Shown here: positions 37,640 through 49,600 of the stretch, piece by piece | Layout of the letters: every line of letters starts with the position of its first letter | Position numbering within the stretch: the stretch's first letter is position 1 | NCBI RefSeq assembly: GCF_000471905.2 | Contig: NW_006500327.1 | Coordinates: forward strand, 1,487,327 to 1,551,326 | Direction: 5' to 3' | From: Amborella trichopoda | Lineage: Eukaryota; Streptophyta; Magnoliopsida; Amborellales; Amborellaceae | DNA length: 64,000 nucleotides | Notes under the pieces: model-generated | Told to the model about the DNA's origin: nothing | Database searches by the model: none | Seen by the model: only the letters and a program-made list of their open reading frames with translations | Position numbers and translations under genes: made by a program

Positions 37640-40600
37640 TAAAGATTTTTGCCTCGATTCTTAAGTTTTGCATGCTTGCAAAAGGGTGAACACAACTATT
37701 TTGGAATGAGGTTTTCAACATTGTAATTTCATTATTCTGGTTTAGGGTTTGGAGGTTGTGTGAGCTTGAAATTATGGCTTGTTGTAGTGTACAACTTGTA
37801 TTTTGCAAAATGGTGGGGTTCTCGTTTTTTTACTCTCGTATTTTTATTCAATTTTCCATAATTTATTAGGTTGATGGCGCAGTGGTATCATTTAACTTAT
37901 TCTGGAGTTGAGTTTTTATAACATGTGATCCAATATAATTTCAAACTCATTTTTTGCACCATGGTTTTAAACATTTTGTGACTTTGATGCTAGGATTTTG
38001 TTGTATATTATTGCTTTTGTTGTTGTATGAAAATGGTGGGATGCTTATTTTGTCTGTTGGTTTCGATAAAGTTAAATGACTCGGTTAATGGTTTTGAATT
38101 TAAAACTATAGCTGGTCACATGCAATTTTATTCCATTTCAAAGTTTTCATAAACTTCAGTTTAAATTTTGAAGAGACAACCCAATTGTACTTTTATAGAT
38201 AGAAATAGAGAATTGATGACGGAGCACTTCATCTCCTACAACTCATTGTAAACAGTGATGCACTTTAATTATGTATACCCAATTCCTTCAATTAACATTC
38301 AATCGTTACTTTGCTGGCTTTACAGGCCTTAAATTTCCATGAAAGGCTGCATATTTAAGACTTGAAAAGCTAGCAAAGAAAGATGGTTGTGTGGGAAATG
38401 GGTTATGGCATTAGCAACTTTAACTTTATTTTTGATGCAATCTTCACTTCTAATTTACCAATATCATTCTGATCCTTTCTGATGTGAACTTGAAGTTACC
38501 AATATCATTCTGATCTTTCTATAAATGTTCAATTGAGAGGAGGGTTTTGAGTTTTGCATGTCTAATGCTTTTTTGTGTGTTTTCATGCAGGGAAATGTTG
38601 TTCGAGTGCAGGGTGATGAGTTTTGGCATATGACAAAAGTTCTACGTTTGAATGTGAATGATAGGTATTAATTTTGTTTCGAAGCAATACCTGTATTTAT
38701 ATAGTTGATTGTTTGGTGACAATATAGTGTTTGCAATGATACCATGCCATTGAGCCCTGCTCTTTATATACTTAATATAACTGTACTTTGGAAATCGGAA
38801 AGAATGTTGTGCTCTCTAATTGGATTTGGGACTCAACTAATTGATGATGAAAATAAGTGGCGACCAGGCATATTGCTTGAAGTGATGTTTTGAAGAACAG
38901 AATGGAACTGCTGTTCTTTTTGTAGCTTGTCAGTTCACACATTTAGCGAATGTGTGACACCTGAAGTTTCCAGCATGCTGTTGAATTTCACCCTTCCATA
39001 AATATTCTTCATTCTTACTTATGTATATAATTTCTTTCAGCATTGAGCTTTGCGTGCTACCGACTGTTTCTATCTCAATCTACTTAATTTTATTCTGGTT
39101 TATGACGAGTAGTGAAAATTTAAACCTACATTATTACGATAGCGCAATAGCCACTTGGTATCAACTTTGTGAGGCAGAATGGGATGAGTTATGATTTGTC
39201 TCCATATTCTAATGCCAATAATTAAATTCAATCTTGCAAGAATAGATATCTCTAGTGTTGGTTTGGGTGCCTGTAATTCAAGGCCAGCATTGTTATTCTA
39301 TTTTACCTTGTACCTGTTGAGCATGTTTTCTATTATCAATAAAAGTCAATTTATTGGAAAAATTCTAAGCAATGTATTATTGAGTTGATAAGGACTAATT
39401 CTATTTGTATATTGTTTATTAATACAAAGAATTGTGATAGCTTGTCTATACATATTTACATTCTATATGTTGGTCTTTCCTGGCTTATACATCCAAGGAT
39501 AGAGCTGTTCAATGGGAAAGGGGCCATAATTGGTGGTTGTATTCAGAGAATTGATCGCACAGGCATGGATTTCTTAGCTTTGGAAGATCTCAAGATGGTT
39601 GTTCCGGAAGTTACTCGGTGGCATGTAGTTGCAGGCTTTGGTGCGTTTTCTATTATCTGATTCTTGAAAATGTTTTTTTTTTCTTTTTGAGTAAATGGTT
39701 TTTTATGTTATGATAAAAAACAACAATGATTGTTTTGATTCTTGTTTTAACCCATTAGTCTTATAAGTACTGCTACATTTAAATTAAAATTTCAGGTACT
39801 TTGAAAGGTGGTCGGGCCGATTGGCTTATTGAAAAATGCACGGTACGCATTCTGACAACTTCTGAAGATTATTAATACTCAAGTACTTGGGATGAGGAAA
39901 TGTGTCACTGTTGTGATATTTATATAACATTATTTCAGGAGCTGGGAGCTAGTAGCGTAACCCCACTGCTAACTGAGAGATCCCCTTCAATTAGTGAAAA
40001 TCGGCTGGACAGATGGCATCGTGTCATGAGATCAGCAATTAAGCAATGTATGTTAAATCCCTACGAGTTAGAATTATATCTTTGCCTGTTATCTGGTTTT
40101 GTTGATGGTTTTGGGAAATGAATTAGGTTTTTTGATGATTGAATGTTTCATTTGTTATCTTTTATGTAGGTCAGAGGTTGCATGAGATGAAACTTAATCC
40201 TCCAATGAGAATTAAAGACCTTGTGCCTCTAGTGAGTGTGTTCTTCTCCTAAGTTGCTAATACTGGTAAACAATATGTTACTTTTTATGACTGGTAACAA
40301 AAGAATGCTTCTTTGTAGCGCAAGTTTTGTGAAAGACTTGAAAATGATTTATTCGAGTTGGGAAGATGAGAATCTTCAAATACTCATTTCTGTAATGCTT
40401 TTGAAGTTGAAGCTGGAGCAAAATCTGAAGTAGTCTATGTAATAAAGCCCTAAAACTATCCAAAAATTTAAGAGACAACCTCTGTGTTACAATGTTCATG
40501 TCCCTGAAAACCAAAGAAGATCATGGTCTTTGCTAATGTGTTCTCTAAAACTAGCATTAGTCCTATAATTGAAAAGAAAAGGTTTCTTGTTCATATGAAC

Positions 40601-43600
40601 TTTCAAATGTGGTGGCATGAACTACTTAGTTTACATAATGTTCTAGCATCAGGTAATTATTAGATAATTTTATTGTTTGTTGTAATCTAGGTAGCTCGAT
40701 CCAGTCCATGCTTTTTGGCTGTAGCAGAAGCAACTCCACTTGTTAATGTGTTGTCTCAATCAAGGCACAGCTTAAGTGGGCTTGCTATTATTGGTCCTGA
40801 AGGAGGTTAGAATGACCTGCTTTCTTGTCTTTCTTCACTTTAGAGCTGGATAGTTACAGCACACTTAATTTGCTCCTTTCTATCTATGGTATGAAAATGA
40901 AGTTATGAATATCATCAATAAGCTTAGATTGCATACGTTTTTCTGAAAAATGTCAAAGCAGTTTTCTTTCATGATAGTTTTGCAAGTTTTCTCTTACTTC
41001 TTGCAAGTTTTATTTTATGGGACTAGAATAAAACAATGTGCTATGGTGACACATGATGGGACATGCCCGCTGTCCCGATAAAAGTATCTACTTGATATTT
41101 ATATGTCTTTCTATATAAAAAAGATCTAGACCCTATTTTTATCTCTATCCACGGAGATACCTCTATGGTATGGATGGAAAGAGTCTATGAATTAGACTAT
41201 CCTCTATCCGGATGTTGAGCGGCTCTGTTGATCATTTCTTAAAAGTTTTGGCCACTTTCGTTTCTGCTCCGAAGAGGAATCAAGGCACCTAACCCAATCA
41301 GCATGGATTTTTTTTTTTTGTACCGTAAAAATATAAGCATGGATGTTTGTCAAGAGAAATATAAAATATGATAAACTAATAGACCGGCTTAACTTGTCCT
41401 TACACAACATATGCATAAGATCCTGTCTACACAAGTTGTCATGTAAACTGTAACGAGATGTCCAAAACTCCAACTAGATGACAAGTATGTATAGGATTTG
41501 AAAATGGATATTCCATTTTCATTGTGATCACTAGGCTTGAAAACTTTATCTTCAGGAGCCTATACAAATCACCTTAACATCCTGCAGTGTTTACACTAAT
41601 ATTCTAGGATCAAAATGAATGTAAACCATAGTTGTTGGGATCGGGAGGAGGGGATCATGAAAGGCTAGAAGATCCATATAGTTGGGAGCGTTGTCCATAC
41701 AATGCGTATGTTAGGGATCAAGATTACTAGATTTTTTTTTCTTTTGAGAAAATATTTGACTTTTAATTATCATATAAATTGTACATCTTTTCAGAAAAGG
41801 CTATCCACATGTCGGGAGCTCTATGCAAGAAGAAGAAACAAAGGAAAAGAGAAGGGTGTTATCTCAGAATCTGTCACAGAAAATGCAAGTGTGTGGGGTA
41901 ATAAAATGGCATCCCATAAAGAGGTTCCTGTACAAGAGGGAAGGAACTATGACAAGGAATAGGAATAAAGAAAAACAGGAGCATGGGTTCTGATGTTTTC
42001 ATATGAGAGGAAAATAAAGAAGGAAGAGATGGTAAAGGAACTAGAAGCTGATGGGGCCCACACATTCCTGTCAGACCCATTCATGCAAAGGAAGTGGTTT
42101 TGTAATTCAAGGAGCAATTCAGCCAAACACTTCACTTCATGGTCTCTGAGGGATCTCCTGAAGGTTGGGGTCATTGTTGCTGGGATCTTTGAACCTTGGT
42201 GGCAATTTCGCTTAGAGAGCTCTCGCTCCTGCGTATCTTCAAAGGAAATCAATTTTTAATTTCACAATCTCAATCCCCCTTATTGGGGATCTCGAGCTCT
42301 CACTCCTGCGTATCTTCAAAGGAAATCAATTTTTGAATTTCACAATTTCAATCCCCCTTATTAGGGATCTCGATCCCCATTATTAGGGATTTCAATTCTG
42401 ACCATGATAATGACCAAAGAGTTGATTTCCAAGACTACTAGGAGTGCAACTATACTTTTAATATACTTGCATTGCTTGCTAGCCATAAATGAAGAGATCC
42501 CTACTTATAGTCCTAGATCGTTTATAATCTTTATGATTAGGAGCAAGGTTCCCAAAAGGTTGGGATCCAGATCCCAAAAGGTAAGGATTGAGATCCCTAA
42601 AAGATAAGGATCAAGATGCTTGACATTAAAGGAAATTGATCCCCAATATATGTATTGTGCAGACAACGTTCCTAACCATAGGGATATTCTAGCTTTTCAT
42701 GATGCCCCACTCTCCATCCCTATCCCACTCCTGATCCAAACAATTGTGGTTGGGGTCCTTGTGAGGGAATCCTCTTTTCATTATGTGACCCTAATAATAG
42801 TGAGAGCGGGCCTCCTCTTTGTCACTGTTTGGTCTGCTAGCTGTAGATCTTCCCAAAGAAGGGACCTTGTTCCCCATCCTAGGGCTAAATCTCACGTGGT
42901 CCTAATGCTACCCCAAATGTGTGCTTATTCTCTTCCATGCTCTTGAAGCCTACGAAAGGCATCTTCGGAACCAGCCTGAGCCCTCTAGTGTATATTTTCC
43001 TGTGATTACTTCCTCTCCTCCACCAAAGAATTGGTCTTCTTGGGTGGAAAATCTCCACCACTACTTCCTTTGATTACTTCCTCTCCCCCACCAAATAATT
43101 GGTCTTCTTGGGTGGAAAATCTCCACCACTACTTCCTAGATTCCAATTCGTCACTTGCCAAGATATTTGGGTTTACACACCTTATCCCATGCTATTAAGT
43201 GGAACTTATGCTTGTTTGCCTCTCCTCCCCAAAGGAAGTTATGCATGAATTTCTCTAGTCTCGAGGAGACCGAGATCGGCATGTGGAACAACAACATTTG
43301 GAAGATCCGAATGTTAAAAAGGGTAGCTTTGATAACCGTTATACGCTCATCAAAAGATAGGAAACGACCATACTAGTAAACCAACCTCCAATGGATATGC
43401 TCGTCTATGTGGTCCCATAAAGCCATCCTTGGGTTACCTATGCACAGAGGTCACCAAGTGTTAAGGATCTTGATCTTAACCTTTTATCCCAACCTTTTAG
43501 AGATCTTCCTCCAAATCTTTAAAGAGGATATCTAGTCTAAGACTATATATACAATTTAAATTAAGGATCTCTTTATTTATAACCAGCAAGTAATGCAACT

Positions 43601-46600
43601 ATATTAAAAGTATAGTTCCATTTCTAGCTGGCTATAATAGAGAATCCTTAACTTGGTCGTTATCTTGGTCACCAAGGTGGGGATTGAGATCCCAAAATCT
43701 AAAATTGAGATCCCTTTGAAGACTCCTTTCCTGGAGCGCTAGAGCAAGATCTCAGAGCAGGATCGCCACCTAGGTTAGAAGATCCCAGCAACTATGGCTT
43801 AAACCAGCTCCATTGTGTGGGATTTCAGGAAGCTTTTCAATGCTTTAAAAATCACCTCAATTAGAGTTGCTGATCAAAGGTTACGGTTGTTTTACTGAAT
43901 ATTGTCAGAGGTTGCCGAATTGTATGCAAGTTCCAATGCATATGCACCTTTCTTGCATGACGATATCAGCATGATGTCAACATATCCAAAGTTCACATGG
44001 AACCTCTTTTTCATTTCACACTCTTCTCTTCTTGTTCTTCTTCTATCCCTCTCTCTCTCTCTCTTTCTCCTTTCTCCCACCCCCCTTCTTCTCCTATGAC
44101 CTTTAGGCCATGTACACCCTTTTTGTCCATTTTAACTCACGATGCCCTTTCAGGTTTTCACCGTGCCCAGTTTTTATTCACGAAACTCTTTTACTCATGG
44201 TTTCATGACCATGCTCATCCATCATTTTTACTCATAACATTCTTCAGGTATATACCATGCGTATTTTTTATTTTGTGAGGGCGTGTTTAAGGTCATGCCT
44301 CTGGGACTTGTGCGAAACAATTTGATGTCATGCAGCCTGGACGTGCACTATGGTTTAAGGTCATACAGCTGGACCGTAATGGTGATGGATGGCTTCTATG
44401 AAGGCCATGAAGTGAGTATGGTAGTGGTTTGGCTCACTTGGGGAGACGGCTCGAGGCTATCTATGAGAGATGAACAATGTATGAAATGTGAGTGGATGAT
44501 GGTGACCCACTAACTTACAACGAGTAAGGATGGCAGGATGGTTCGCCGTTTTGTGAGCATGGGTGAGACTCATTGGGGAATGTGTAAGATGATCAAAGGG
44601 ATGAACTCACTGGGGAGGTAATGAAGGTGGTGCGTGTCCAGGTTAGAGAAGGCGTCCGTGAAAGTGCACGAAAAGGTGTGTGCGTGTATGTGGTGACGCG
44701 CTTATGGTCATGCCTCCAGGACCTGCGTGAAGCAGTTTATCATCATGCGGTCAGGACGTGCACTATGGTTTTAAGGTCATACAGCTGGACTGTGGTTATA
44801 CAGTTTAAAGTCGTATAACTAGGACCATGCAGTTTTAGGTCGTGCAATTAGATCTCTGCTAAGGTTTAAGGTCATAAAGTTCGGACCATGGTGCTGAGCC
44901 TTTTATCGTCATGCGGCTAGGAAGTGCACTATGGTTTTAAGGTCATATAGTTGGACCATGTAGTTTAGGGTCATGCAGCATGGATCGAGGCTGTGCAGTT
45001 TAGGGTCGTGCAGTACGAACTGAGGCTGAGCAGTTTAGGGTCATACAAGGTGGTCACAATTATTTATAACCATCCGATGTCAAGGTTGACAATTTGGATG
45101 TGTCACAAAGTTTGAGAAAATGCCTTTTTAAGTTTGACATTAGTTAATAGAATAATTGCAATCACCTAATTTCACATCTAATGGTTAGGATTAATGTGAC
45201 TACCTTATCCCAAAGGTACGTGGTCTCATCGTATACTTTCCCTAAAAAAAAATGAAGATTGGCTATCCGGATCATTTATCTAGAAAATTGGGTTGGATCG
45301 GAAAATTGGCCGGATCAGTTGGCTTCGGCTTACAAAAATTTCAAAAAATCTTTAAAATTTATTAGAAATCCAGTTTTTTAGGTTAACAATAAAATAAGGG
45401 ATTGCATTATGGATTTTCATCATTTTACAAAAAATACATAAATAATGAGAATATGTTTCATGGCTAAATGTTTGTTATTCATTACATTCATTTCATAGTT
45501 GAAATATAGTTTAAATTTCACTATAACCCGTACTTTTTTTATTCTGGTGTTTTTACCATCTTTAACACCTCAGGTAAAGATAGGGGGTTTTCTTATCCAT
45601 TTCTTACTTTTACCCTTTTCTCAAAAACTTAAGGTGAGAGATCTTGGCCATTTAAAGGCAACTAAAAAAAAACAAAGTTCTTATTACAGGTGAGAGATAT
45701 TGGGTCATTTAAAGGTTAATAAAACAAAACAAAGTTCTTATTAAAAGTGAGAGATATTGAGCCATTTGAAAGTTAATAAGAAAAAACAGACCTTTTATTA
45801 AGGTAATAGATATTGGGTCATTTAAAGGGTTTTTGGCTTTGTAAAGTAAGAATTAGAAACCCAATATCTCTCACATTTAATAAGAAAAAAACAAAGTTTT
45901 TATTAAAGGTGGGAGAAGTTGGGTCATTTAATCCCATTGATATTTTTTGTATTAAAAAGTTTACCTACCAAAAAAAAAAGAAAAAAAAAAAAAAGAAAAA
46001 GAAAAAGAAAAAGAAAAAAGAAGGAAATTTGCCCCACTGAAATGAATAAGCAAGAACGAAAGACAGAGATGGAAAGGCTTTATCCCACTTCAGGGATACA
46101 AATAAGAAAGGGGGCCCAAAATGCTATAAATAAGTCTCATGTGTGTCTTATAATGTGGATGGGCACAGGTATCCGGTGCACTGGCATGTTGGGGCTAAGT
46201 AAATGTAAATTTTTAAAATTCAAATTGTGAAATTAAAATAAATAAGATGTGGCTTGATTTACTTTCGAATTGCGACGCTAGCTGTTGCTTTTTGCAAGAA
46301 AACGGATGCGCTAATGCTAGCGTTAGGCTAGCCCTACGTGGTTCACTTTAGACAAAACCGGTCGGTTATTTGATATACAGGCGGATTTGTCAATGAATTG
46401 ATCAGTTCTTCACGAGAGCTGGTCAAGTCCTTATATATTGGGGGAATTAGATTAGCCCATTTGATTCTTGTTCTAAATTGGGCTTTTCCAATTTGGATTA
46501 CCGATTTTTTAAATCTTGCTTAAAACCTTACCCCGCTTCTTGTCTTTAAGCTCTAAGTTGGCCCTTCACCATTTTTTCAACGGTGCGGTGTGCACTAAGG

Positions 46601-49600
46601 TGTTAAGCTTAGATATTGAAAGTGGGGTGTGCCTCCAAATTTTGCTGAATTATGCAAATTTTGGTGATGAAATTTTTTTGTGATCAAATGAAAATATTTT
46701 GTCATCCCTAATTATGAATTAAAGCTTAAAAAATGGTATGGTCAAAGGAGATCAATAAATAACTCAAATCTTTGAAAATGGATAATCCAGATATTATGTT
46801 ACAAGATAAGCCTTTTAAGCACTTGAAATCATTTTTTTATTCATGACCGTACATCTCGAAGTTAAAATGATCAATCATAGAGTTTTTTAGCATCAAAACA
46901 ATCTTTTCTTATGGGTTTTTGAGATGTTCCTTACTTCTATAGTATATGATCAATGTCTTATACAAACTTTTGATAAATAATTATACAAGGTGTCAACCTT
47001 ACACTTTAGAAGTAAAGCACACCTCAACTTGATCATCTCGACTTTGACATTGCAAAACCTCAACTTGATCATCTAGACTTTGACATTGCAAAACCTCAAC
47101 TTGATTATCTTGACTTTGAGATGTGTGGATATGAAAAAAAAATTCATTTCAAGTTTTGAAAATAGTGTATCGTGTAGCGCATTATTTACATTGTCAATTA
47201 TCAAGATTTTCTAGTGTTTATAGATCTACTTGATTTGCATTATTTTTAGAGTCTTAGATTTTACAATTAGTTGGTCATGCTCTTTAAATATTTTTATTAA
47301 TGGAATACTTATAAGCTACCAGTCATGCTTGGTCTTAAATAATTATGAAAATTGAAGTGCTGCGCATTTTCAAGGGCAATGTTGGTTTTGAACAAGTTTA
47401 CTCCTCCCTTTATATTTTATATGCTTGGGTGAAAATCAGAGGCTCCCCACAAGCATAAACTTCACTTGAGAGTTTTTTTATTGGGTAATACATCTGATAG
47501 GTTTCTTTTAAGGGTGTGGTTTAAACAATTAAGGCGCACCTCCAAATTTTATCATAACATGTAGTTTTAGTATAAAAAATTCTTAAGATGGCCTGAAAAA
47601 TCTATTTTCATATCTAATTATAAAATCCAAAAATGTTTTGAATCAAGTAGATCTATAAACATATGAAAATCTTCAAAATAGACAGTTCGTTGCAAGATGC
47701 ACTATTTTTTGAACTAGAAATCCTTTTTCTTTTCATATTCATACATATCGATGTCGAGCTGATCAATTAGAGAGTTTTTCAACATTAACACACCTCTTTT
47801 AATGGACTTTTGAAGTGCACTTTAATTCTACATTTTAAGGTTGCAAACTTATATGAACTAGAAATTTCAGTCTAAAATGTATTGGTTTTTGAGAGGAACC
47901 TCTTGGAGGCCGGAGGGTGGACCAAAGTTATCTACAATCTCCTACAATCTTCTCTCTCTGCCTGTCATATTGCAACCCCTCTCTCTCTCTAAGTGATAGG
48001 AAAATTACAAGCCTTTATAAATCCTATCATAAATAGGGTTAAGATTAGGTAAGAAAAATAGAAGTCCAACTAGACTAGGACTGTTGATTATATATTTTAG
48101 TTTTAATATATATTTAACATCTAAGGGAGACGAGAGAGAAAAGAATATATTTTCCCCATTTGGGGTCACTATATAGAAAATACAACTTCCTTCAGAGAAA
48201 GAGACAACAATCTCCTGCACTGAGTGGCAATGCCTTCATATAGAGATAAATGAACTTCTTGCAGAGAGAAGCATCTACGGAAGTTCATCCTATAGAGTTA
48301 GAGGTTGGAAGTTCATACTCGTATTATGCTCCTTATTGATTTCTTTTTAGCCGGTTAAGTATAGGATTGTAGTAGGCTCCAACTTTTGGGGTTCCTATTT
48401 CCATTTATGAGATAGATCTTGAATACTAAGAAGTGGTATTAGAATACATGGTTCAATATACAGCTTGGTTTAGTTTATTCGGTCAAATAAAAGTCTATGA
48501 CGAAATGTGTGAGTGTTTTGTTTGAGGTGGAAAAATATGATGGCAGACATAATTTTTCAGTAAAAATGACTAAGGGGTTTATTTAGAAACAAAGGAGGAA
48601 ATTGTGAAATTATATGATGGATGTTGGCATCATAAAGAGGTGATTTTAATATTAAGGTGGACATTGTTAGAGAAAGTCTTAGGTAAAATGACAAGCTTAT
48701 AAGTGAGATTAAGATTAGGTAAAGCAAATGGAAGTCCAACTAGATCAAGATTCAAGACCCCATGATGATATCACTTAGTTTTTGAGATATGTGTGACATG
48801 TTAGGGAAGTTTTCCTATTTGGTATATGATTTCTAACCTTTAATACATAGATAACGAAGAATAATATATGTGCCCCATTTGAAGTCACCATTTGGGAAAT
48901 GTGACTTTCTCTAGAGAGAGAAGCAAGGGTCTCTTGCATTGAGAAGTAAGGCCTTTATATAGAGAGATGTGAGCTTTTTATGAAGAGAACCACCATGATA
49001 ATACCTACAACTCCTTTGCAGACTTTGGGTGATATCTCCTTTTAGTAAGAGAAAGTCTTAGTTATACTCAAGGTTTTTTTCATGTACAATATCTAGCTAT
49101 GGAGTAGAAATCAAAGATCGACTTGTAGCATTGGTTAGATTATTGTATCCCAAAATATGTGATGTACATTTTCATTGGTATAACAGATTTCAGTTTACCA
49201 TGCTTGTGGATGTACCCCTTTGAGATAAACTACGTAAATCTTTGTGTTCATGTGATGTCTGTGTTTTTTATGCTTTATTTCTCGTACTTATATTATGCTC
49301 TGTACTAGTTAATTTCTTTCTAACTAGTTAAATGCACAATCGTTCTGAGATCCATCTTTTGGAGTTCCTATTTCCTATGAGAGGGTCTTGAGTCATAAAA
49401 CAAAGAGTGGTGGGATCCTCCACCATAATCATTAGCTCTCTCTATCTAGAAAGATCATTGGTAGGGATAATTTTTTGAAAATAATCATATGAGAGGATGA
49501 TCATATAAGCCAACGGAAATAATTTAGAGGATCTCTTCCTTGAAACAGTTTTTCTATAACTTTAATTAAAAAATAAACATTTTAAAACATCAATATCAAG

